From positions 1-64,000 of the forward strand of contig NZ_BONC01000006.1 in assembly GCF_016862515.1 (NCBI RefSeq): DNA of 64,000 nt, given 5' to 3'. The DNA comes from Asanoa iriomotensis (GTDB taxonomy: Bacteria; Actinomycetota; Actinomycetes; Mycobacteriales; Micromonosporaceae). The translations under genes were made by a program, and so were the position numbers. Each line of letters opens with the position of its first letter. The first letter of the stretch is position 1. The notes under the pieces were generated by a model. It searched no databases. It saw only the letters and a program-made list of their open reading frames with translations, and had not been told where the DNA came from. Of this stretch, positions 7,947 to 16,900 are shown piece after piece.

Positions 7947-8891
7947 CTACGGCACCGGGATTGCCGGCCTGATCAGCACGCGGTCGAGCAGGTCGCTGTC
8001 CGTGCGCAGAAACTGCTCGTAGTAGGGGTCCCGGTAGGCCGTGGCGAGGGTCAACCACGCGGGGAACCCACCGATTCCCGAGTGCGCCATGGCCCCGCCG
8101 TCACCGCCGCGGGCCACGGCCGGCTCGGCCGTCCATTCGTCGTCGTACGGGTTCTGGCCGATCTGGAGCCCGAACAGGTTGGGCTCCCGGTGCGGGCCGA
8201 CCGACAGCGTGTCCGATGCCCCTCGAGGTGCGGTGTCACCCCACCGGAACAGCGTGGTCGCGCCGGCACCGCACGCGTGCTCCCACTCGTCCGCGGTCAA
8301 CAGGCGCCGCCCTTCGCGGGCCAGCCGCTCGACGACCTCCGCGTGGGTCGGTGTCCGGATGAACCACGCCCGTTCGATCGTCCAGTCGTCGCGGACGACG
8401 GCGGCGGCGCGGCCCGCCGACTTAACGTGGTAGTGCCTCTGACCGCCCAGGTCGCCGCGCACGGCGCGCGCCTCGGTGACCAGCTTGACGATCATGGGAT
8501 CGTCGACCGGTGCCGGCACCGCCGCGGCGTCGACGGCGCTCACGGCGACGAGCAGCGACGGCACCACGACCTGGCGCGCGGGCGAGGTCCTCGCGGCGAC
8601 ATAGGCCTGAATGTCGTCAACGACGTTGAGTTGATCGGCCACCGCCGCGAAACTGCGTCGCTGCCGCTGGTCGGGTGCGAAGCGCCCCGCGTCGAAGCCG
8701 ACGGTTGTCGGCCCACCTGGAACGAACGCGAATGGCGTGCCGTCGACGTCGAAGAGCGCGACCTTTCCACGCCGTCCGGCGAACGCGTGGGACCGGACGC
8801 CGAGCAGCCGGATCCCGACCTCGTCAGCGATCGCGGACGCACGCCGCAGGGCCGCGGCGTGGTCGAGCGCCGACCATTCCGCCGAATCCAT
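7947..8891 (-). CDS. FGE-sulfatase/SUMF1-fold protein, probably non-catalytic
   Basis: 314-aa protein with the formylglycine-generating-enzyme fold signatures FAFVPGGPTTVGFD and RRLLTADEWEHACGAGA followed by TTLFRWGD. True FGE uses a copper-binding Cys pair near the C-terminus; no such pair is visible, and the C-terminal WR-rich motif is weak. It is therefore more likely a binding or modifier domain than an FGE. It lies 18 bases downstream of the SARP regulator on the same strand and is probably co-transcribed. FGE-fold domains often partner STAND ATPases in conflict or signalling systems, which fits this neighbour. Confidence 0.8.
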   Translation of the reverse strand: MDSAEWSALDHAAALRRASAIADEVGIRLLGVRSHAFAGRRGKVALFDVDGTPFAFVPGGPTTVGFDAGRFAPDQRQRRSFAAVADQLNVVDDIQAYVAARTSPARQVVVPSLLVAVSAVDAAAVPAPVDDPMIVKLVTEARAVRGDLGGQRHYHVKSAGRAAAVVRDDWTIERAWFIRTPTHAEVVERLAREGRRLLTADEWEHACGAGATTLFRWGDTAPRGASDTLSVGPHREPNLFGLQIGQNPYDDEWTAEPAVARGGDGGAMAHSGIGGFPAWLTLATAYRDPYYEQFLRTDSDLLDRVLIRPAIPVP

Positions 8892-8909
8892 CGTGTGCTC
8901 TTCCTTCGG

Positions 8910-10736
8910 TCAGGCGACTCGCTCCCGGCGGGTGGGAGTCGGCGCTGTGGACACGAGGCGGGGCTGTCGGCTGCTGGGGCCCAGGGCGGACAGTTCGCGC
9001 GCGTAGTCGTGGACGAGGTCCGGCAGGACGTAGGCCGACGGGCCGCACAGCACCGCCAGGTGGCCGTCCACCAGGGTGTCGAGGGCGCGGACGGCGTGCA
9101 TGGTCGGCATCGACAGGCGGGCCGCCAGCCGGTGTGCCGGCGTGGGCGTCGGCCGTTCGGATTCGCCCAGCACCGCGAACGCGCGGGCGGCCTGGTGGTC
9201 GTGGCGCAGGGTGGCGTAAGCGGTGGCCAGGCGGTCGCGCACCGACAGGTCCTCGTAGACGAGCCAGTCGAGCCGCTGCCGCTGGTCGCCCAGGATCGCG
9301 ACCACGGCGCCGATCGACAGTGCCGGGCGTTCGGCGAGGCGGGCGGCGGCGATCCGGAGCGCGAGGGGTGATCCGCCGCAGGCGCGGGCGAGCTCGTGCG
9401 GCACCGACGGGTCGACCCCGATCCGGCCGGCGGCGGTCACGAGGGCGCCGGCCTCCGCCGTGGACAGTGGGCCGAGGACCACCCGGCGGGCGCCCTCCAG
9501 GCTGCCCAGGCCGCGTTGGGAGACCACGATCAGGGCGGGGCCCGCGGTCGCGGGCAGCAGTTGGCGCACCTGCGCGGCCTCGGTCACGCCGTCGACGACC
9601 GTCAGCAGCCGGCGGTCCGCGACGAGCGAGCGGAAGGCGCCGGCCTTCTCGTCGAACCTCGCGGGCACGTCGTCGGCCGGCACGCCCAGCGCGCGCAGGG
9701 CACGGGCGATCAACCCGTCCGGCTTCTCCTCCCTGTATCCGGCGTCGATGTAGATCTGGCCGTCCGGGAAGTCCGCTTCGAGCAGGTGCGCGGCCCGCAC
9801 CGCCAACGCCGTCTTGCCCGCGCCGGGACCGCCGGTGACCACCACCGCGGCAGGATGGGCCGTCCGCGCGGCATCGACCACGCGATCGAGCTCGTCCGCC
9901 CGGCCGACGAACGTCGTCGGGTTGGCCGGCAGCTCGCGCGGCACGGCTCGCCGGCTCCGGACCGCGCCGGCCCGCCGGCCGGCGGGCGCACCGCGCGCCA
10001 GCTCCGGTGCCCGCGCGAGCATGGCCTGGTGCAGGCGGGCGAGCTCCGCACCCGGCTCGATGCCGAGCTGCTCGGTGAGCACGTCGCGGGCCTCCCGATA
10101 GGTGGCCAGCGCCGCCGGTGCGTGACCGCCGCGGTAGAGCGCGCGCATCAGCTGCCCCCACGCGCGCTCGCGCAACGGGTTGGCGGCCAGGTGCCGGCGC
10201 AGGCCGCCGACCAGGTCCTCGTCCTCGCCCTCGGCGAGCCGCGCTTCGGTGAGGTCCTCGACCACGTGGACCCGCAGCTCGTCGAGGCCGGTCCAATGCG
10301 CGTCCAAGGTGGTGCCGCGGGGCAGGCCGTCGCCGGCGGCGCCACGCCACAACGCCAGCGCGGCGGTCAGCGGTGAGACGGCGGCGTGGTTGTCGCCGGC
10401 GGCCACCGCGGCCCGTCCCACGCCCACCAGCCGGAGGAACTCAGTGGTGTCGAGCTCGTCGGCGCCGAGCCTGAGCTCGTATCCGCCGGGGTGCGCGACG
10501 ACCCGGTCTCCCATGAACTGCCGCAGAGCCGCGACGTGGGTGCGCAAGTTGGGCACGGCCGACGGCGGCGGCGGGCCCGCCCACGCCATCTCGGCCAGGC
10601 GCCGCAGCGACACCGGCCGGTTGGCGTCCAGGGCCAGGCCGGCGAGCACCGCACGGCGCTTCGCCGAGCCGAGCGCGGCCCGACTGTCGTCGACCATGAG
10701 CTCTACAGTGCCCAGTAATCGAACCTCACAGCGCAT
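8910..10736 (-). CDS. SARP-family regulator with NB-ARC ATPase (AfsR-like)
   Basis: 608-aa regulator in AfsR architecture. There is an N-terminal winged helix of the OmpR/SARP type (about 4-95), a bacterial transcriptional activation domain BTAD (about 100-245, including ALYRGGHAPAALATYREARD and LGIEPG), then an NB-ARC ATPase with Walker A TGGPGAGKT at 301-309, a Walker-B-like LLTVVDG and GSPLAL. A short helical tail replaces the long TPR array of AfsR. ATG at 10736 has GGGAGG 7 bases upstream. It is divergent from the large Rhs gene with 258 bases between, so it may control it. Its other target could be the FGE-like gene downstream. Confidence 0.93.
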   Translation of the reverse strand: MRCEVRLLGTVELMVDDSRAALGSAKRRAVLAGLALDANRPVSLRRLAEMAWAGPPPPSAVPNLRTHVAALRQFMGDRVVAHPGGYELRLGADELDTTEFLRLVGVGRAAVAAGDNHAAVSPLTAALALWRGAAGDGLPRGTTLDAHWTGLDELRVHVVEDLTEARLAEGEDEDLVGGLRRHLAANPLRERAWGQLMRALYRGGHAPAALATYREARDVLTEQLGIEPGAELARLHQAMLARAPELARGAPAGRRAGAVRSRRAVPRELPANPTTFVGRADELDRVVDAARTAHPAAVVVTGGPGAGKTALAVRAAHLLEADFPDGQIYIDAGYREEKPDGLIARALRALGVPADDVPARFDEKAGAFRSLVADRRLLTVVDGVTEAAQVRQLLPATAGPALIVVSQRGLGSLEGARRVVLGPLSTAEAGALVTAAGRIGVDPSVPHELARACGGSPLALRIAAARLAERPALSIGAVVAILGDQRQRLDWLVYEDLSVRDRLATAYATLRHDHQAARAFAVLGESERPTPTPAHRLAARLSMPTMHAVRALDTLVDGHLAVLCGPSAYVLPDLVHDYARELSALGPSSRQPRLVSTAPTPTRRERVA

Positions 10737-10902
10737 GTCCCGGCCTCCCCGTCCGACCACGGAACGCGGCCTCAGGCTAGAGACGCGCACGCAAAGACAA
10801 CAAGACGTCACTAGGTGCAGCAGGCGTGATAAATGTCAATGTCCTGACGCGGCGTGTCCGGTGACGGCATCGAGGCGAGAAACGCTGCGGACATTGCTCG
10901 AC

Positions 10903-10943
10903 ATATATCGGTGAAGGTAGATCGGATATAGCCGCCGATATAT
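10903..10943 (+). promoter_or_regulatory. AT-rich inverted repeat upstream of the Rhs gene
   Basis: ATATATCGG (10903-10911) and CCGATATAT (10935-10943) are perfect 9-base inverted arms separated by 23 bases, in the AT-richest part of the 258-base space between the SARP regulator and the Rhs gene. This is a candidate operator or promoter region. No convincing -35/-10 pair could be fixed. The rest of the intergenic space (10737-10902, 10944-10983) shows nothing else I can name. Confidence 0.4.
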
Positions 10944-10994
10944 CTCTCGTTCCTAGTCTCGGTCCGACCTGTTTGCGGGGACCGGAGGTACGGG

Positions 10995-13900
10995 GTGAAC
11001 AAGAGACTTCGCGGGCTGTTGATCGTGGCGTTGGTGCTGGCGTTGGTCGTCTCGGTCGGTGGGATGGAGGCGCTGCCGGGGCAGCAGCGTGACCGCACGA
11101 CCGACTCGGCCGGCGGCGGTTTCGTCGACCGGCTCAGAGACACGGCCCGCGGGATCGTCGGCGGTGGACGATCGTCGGCGCCGCGGTCCGAGGCGGTGAG
11201 CGCCGGCATCGCGATGGACCAGCCGGCGCCGGCGGCGAGGGCGTGGCCGGCGCAGAAGCGGGTGAAGGAGCTGCCCGCGAAGCGGACCGCGAACAGTCGG
11301 GTGTACGAGCTGTCGGACGGCCGGACCCAGGCGGAGATCTCGGCGACGCCGGTGCACTACCGCGACGCCAAGGGTGCGTACCAGCCGATCGACACGCGGG
11401 TGCGGCCGACCCGGCGTGACGGTTACGTCCAGGGCAACTCGACCAACACGTTCACCAGCCTGTTCGGCGACAGCTCGGACCAGTTGGTCCGCTTCACCCG
11501 CGACGGGCGCAGCATCTCCCTCGGTCTCGCCGGTCGCACCTCGGCCGCCGTCCCGCGGGTCGACGGCTCGACGGTCACCTATCCGGGCCTCGCGGGCGGC
11601 GCCGACGTGGTCTACGACGTGACGTCGAGCGCGTTGAAGGAGAAGATCGTGCTCCGGCGCGCGCCGAGCGGCCCGGTCTCGTACACGTTCACGCTCGACA
11701 CCGCCGGGCTCGACGCACGCCAACAGGACGACGGTTCCATCGCGTTCGTGCGACCGTCCGGCGGTGCGCCGGCCTTCGTCATGCCGCCGCCGTTCATGTA
11801 CGACGCCAAGGACGACGCGTCCTCGCCGCACGGCAAGGTGTGGAGCGACAAGGTCACGCAGAAGGTCGACGGTTCGACGGTGACGATCACCGCCGACGCC
11901 GCCTGGTTGGCCGACAAGGCCCGCGTCTACCCCGTGGTGATCGACCCGACGATCAAGGTCCAGCCGGTGCCGGCCGACGCGCAGGACACGATGATCTACT
12001 CGGCCGAGCCGGCCGTCCCGCGCAACAACACCTACCAGATGCCGGTGGGCACGACCGGATCCGCGGTCTACCGGGCGCTGGTGAAGTTCGACGTGTCGTC
12101 GATCCCGCAGAACACGCCGATCGACGACGCGCAGCTGAGCTTGTACTACTCGCAGACCCACACGCAGTACGCCTATGACGTGCCGATGGAGGCGCGGCGG
12201 GTCACGGCGGCGTGGGACGAGGGCACGGCGACGTGGAACAACATGAACGCCAACATGGCGGCTCAGCCGGCGGCCAACGTGGTGACCCAGGACGACGGCG
12301 ACCCGGGCACGTCGGTCTCGGGCACGTGGCCCTACTCGGCCAACGGCACGCTGACCCCGAAGGCGATCAACGCCGACTACCGGTCCAACAGCGACGCGGC
12401 GACGGGCAACACGCACACGTGGGTGCCGACGCTGACGGAGTCCGGTGACTACCAGGTCGAGGTCCACTACGTGGGCGCGTTCGACCGGGCGACCAACGCG
12501 CCGTACACGGTGTATTTCAACGGCGGGTCGAAGCAGTATTCCGTCAACCAGACCACGCCGGACAGCGCTGGTGCCTGGGTCACGCTCGGCACCCACCCGT
12601 TCGTCGCCGGCACGACCGGCCGGGTCGTCCTCGGCGACGTCGCCAGCAAGGCGGTGATCGCCGACGCGGTGCGGTTCACGAAGGCCGGCGCGGTCAAGAA
12701 GAACGCGAAGTCCAGCGTGTGGAACACGTTCCCGGTCCGGAACACGGTGCAGGACTGGGTCAACCGCACGTACACGAACCACGGCTTCATGATCAAGGCA
12801 CTGGACGAGGCGACCAAGAACCGCGGCGGGCCGATCTACGAGGCCTCCGAGTACGCGTACATGAACGACCGGCGGGACTACAACCTGCCCAAGCTGGTCG
12901 TCACCTGGGGCAAGCCCGGCGTGGCGGTGAACCCGCCCACCACGGTCACGGCGACGGGTGCGGTTCTGGACTGGCCGGCGTACACCGGTCCGGCGTCGGA
13001 GGTGGCCGAGTACCAGGTCCACCGCAGCGTCCACCAGCAGTTCACGCCGTCGTCCGTGACGTTGATCGCGCCGGTCTCGTCGAGCGCCCGCTCCTATCAG
13101 GACACGACGGCGGTGCCGACGGCGGCGGACGAGACCGACCCGATGAAGCGGAAGTTCTACTACTACATGGTCGCGGTGAAGCTCACGACCGGTGAGCTGA
13201 TCGCGGGTCCGACGCAGGCGGCGATGTTGCCGAAGGCCGGCCAGATAACCCGGATCTACCGCACCGGCACCACCGACACCACCCTGTCCGCCGCGCGTCC
13301 GACCGAGAACGTCGACGTGTACGACGGGGACCCGTACGTGGGGCCTGGCAACAACTCCACCGTGTACGGCGACAGCCGCGGTGTGGTGACGTTCCCGACG
13401 CTGACCGGCATCCCGGCTGACGCGCGGGTCGTCGACGCGCAACTGCGCATGTTCAACACTTCGCTGTTTCCGGGCACGGACACCGACGAGTACATCGACG
13501 TCTACCGCCTGACGAAGACGTTCGACGAGACCACCGCGACCTGGCAGCGGGCGTCGACGGCGACCGCGTGGACAACCGCGGGCGGCGACTACGACACGTC
13601 GTGGAAGGCCGGCAACAACGGGTTCACGAACGACCCGGAGTGGGCGACGTGGGACGTCACGCCGCCGGTGAAGGGCTGGGTCTCCACCCCGACCAGCAAC
13701 ACCGGCTTCCTCCTCCGGATGCGCGACGAGGTCGGCGCCACCGCCCGAGCGATGCTGCTCTCCTCCGAGAGTGAGGAGCCGCTGCTGCGCCCGACGCTCG
13801 AGGTCACGTACCTCGAGCAGAACGCCGAGTCGACGTACTACGCCGCGACCACACCGAAGATCGTGGCACCGACGGCGACGTACAGCGTGCCGGTCAGCCT

Positions 13901-16900
13901 GTCGAATCCCACCTTGGCGGACTGGAACCCGACCGACTGGGAGCTGTCGTACCAGTGGAAGACCGCTGACGGGCAACTCGTGCAGGACGCCTCCGCCCAA
14001 GCGGTGACCGCCCTGCCGCGCACGGTGCCGCCCGGGGGCACGGTCGACATGACCGCACAGGTCAAGACACCGCCGTCGTCGGTGGACGGCAACAAGCGCA
14101 CCGACTTCACCCTCAACTGGCAGCTGCGTAACAAGCTCACCGGCAAGTGGCTGTCGGAGACCACCCCCATCCAGGCGTTGCCACAACAGGTCGCGGTCGA
14201 GGAGCCGACCTCCGACCAACTCGGGCTGGAGAAGTTCTACAACTACGCGGGCAAGAGCACCGGTGCCGGCGGCACGCTGATGAACAACCTCTATGCCGGC
14301 AACACCGTCTGGTCGTACGACGCGTTCACCAACCCGTCCCGTGGGCTGTCCACGTTCGTGCGGCTGGCCTACAACTCGCTTGACACGTCGGACACGGTGG
14401 CGGGTTACGGCTGGTCGTTGCAGGCCAGCAGCCTGATGCGGTTGGGCACCCCGCTGGACTTCCATCCCAACCCGAACCCGACCAAGGTCACGCTGACCGA
14501 CGGTGACGGCACGAGCCACTGGTTCACCTGGGACGCCGCCGCGGGGGAGTGGAAGAGCCCGAAGGGCGTCCACCTCTACCTGCAGCGCAACGCGTCGGCG
14601 GTCTGTGACAACAAGTCGCAGGACCGGCGGGCGTGGTCGATGACGCGGCCGGACCGCACGCAGTTCTTCTTCGACTGCGACGGCTATCTGTCGGTGGTCG
14701 CCGACAACAACGGCAACGAGATGACGTTCACGTACGAGGAACGCAAGTCGAACAACAAGCCGACGAAGTTCCTCAAGTACCTGACGGACCCGACCGGCCG
14801 GCAGACGCTGACGATCGACTACTACGCCAAGGGTCAGGGTTACTCGTACATCGACGACGTCACGTGGACGAAGAAGTCCGCGACGAACCTGACCAACCCG
14901 AAGATCATCGACCACGTCTCGGCGGTCACGGACATCTCCGGGCGGAAGATCACGTTCACGTACACCGACAAGGGACTGCTCGGTGAGCTGATCGACGGGT
15001 ACGGGTCGACCAAGGGCGCGCCGAAGGTCTTCGCGTTCCGGTACGACATGACGCAAGGCAACAAGAACGTCAAGCTCGTCAGGGTCACCGACCCGCGCGG
15101 CAACGCGACCAACCTCGCCTACTACTCGCCGCCGCAGGACGACCCGAAGTTCCACTGGGCGACCAAGACCTACACCGACCGGCTCGGCTTCCCCTCCACC
15201 TTCGCCTACACCGACCCGGACGGGCCGCAGGGCAAGGCGATCCACACCACCGTCACGGACGCCGAGAACCACGCGACGGCGTACCAGATGGATGGTTTCG
15301 GTCGTCCGGTCCAGACCACCAACGCCAGAGGCGAGACCACCGCACTCCAATGGGACGACGACCACAACGTCATCCGGCTCGAAGAGGACAACGGCGCGGT
15401 CTCGACCTGGGTGTACGACCAGAAGACCGGCTACCCGACCGAGACCAGGGACGCGGAGGCGGTCCGCAACGGCACTCCGGGCACGGTGCTGACCTACCAG
15501 CGCCAGCTCAACGGCTACGTCGCCGATCTCACCACGAAGGTCAGCCCGGAGGGGCGCACGTACACCTTCGGCTACGAGACCGACGGTGATCTCGCCTGGA
15601 CGGTCGACCCGATCGGCAACACCACGACCGACCCGGACGACTACAAGACCTCCTACACCTATGACGCGTTCGGGCAGATGCTGACGGCGACCGACGCCAA
15701 CGGCAACGTCACGAAGAACGACCTGTTCGACGCGAACGGCTACCCGCGGAAGATCATCGACGCGAAGACGAAGAAGACCGACTTCGTGTACGACGAGCGC
15801 GGTCAGGTCAAGACGGTCACCGACGCGTACGACAAGGTGACCTCGCAGGAGTACGACACCTTCGGCCGCCTTCTGGAAGGCCGGGTGCCGAAGGACCAGG
15901 CGGCCGGCGACTTCGTGATCACCCCGGCGCCCGAGTACGACCAGAACGACAACATCGTGAAGTCGTTCGCCCCGAACGGCGCGTTCGGCACGGCGTCGTA
16001 CGACCCGGCCGACCAGATCGAGTACACCCTCTCGCCGGTCGACCAGGCGGGCGACCCGCAGCGCAAGACGTCGTTCACGTACGACAAGGTCGGCAACCTG
16101 AAGACCACGACCGAGCCGAAGGGCAACCTGAGCCCGGAGGCCGGCGACTTCGTCACCACGAACGCCTACGACGAGATCTACCAGCTCAGCAGCGTGACCA
16201 ACGCCAAGGGCGAGAAGGTCACCTACGAGTACGACAGCGTCGGCAACGTCAAGAAGGTGGTCGACCCGCGCAAGAACGCGTCGGCCTCGACCACCGACTA
16301 CACGACCGTCTACGACTACGACTCGGCACACCGGGTCACGAAGGTCACCGACGCCATCGGCAAGTTCACCACCACCAGGTACGACCGGGACGGTCTCGTC
16401 ACCGCGAAGACCGACCAGCTCGGCAACACCACCGAGGCTCTCCTCGATCGGCGGGGCAAGCCGAGCGAGGTGAAGGTGCCGCACAAGAACGAGAGCGGCG
16501 TCATCACCTACCGGATCACGAAGTACGAGTACGACGAGGTCGGCAACCAGACGCGGGTGATCAGCCCGCGGGGTGTGGCCACCACCGACGATCCGGACGA
16601 CTTCGCCGCGGTCACCGTCTACGACGAGCTCAACCGGGTGAAGGAGACCCGCACCCCGTACGACAAGGACGACGCCCGCTACAAGACCGCGAACGTCACC
16701 ACCTACGACTACGACGACGTCGGCCGCATGACCCGGCTCAGCGCGCCGCCGTCATCGGGCGAGTCGACCCGCAACGACACGACGTACACCTATTTCGACA
16801 ACGGCTGGACGAAGGCCAGCACAGACCCGTGGGACATCCTGACCACCTACGACTACGACAAGCTCGGCGGACAGACCCAGCGGACGGTGACGTCGGCGGG

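Noticed and set aside
8910-10811. Longer N-terminus for the SARP regulator from 10811
   Set aside because: The extra 25 codons lack a ribosome site and family similarity; ATG 10736 has GGGAGG and the conserved wHTH start.
10953-16484. A 1,843-codon open frame on the minus strand opposite the Rhs gene
   Set aside because: Shadow frame: composition dominated by Arg/Val/Gly/His without domain or signal, and lying antisense to a clear Rhs coding sequence with strong GC3 bias.
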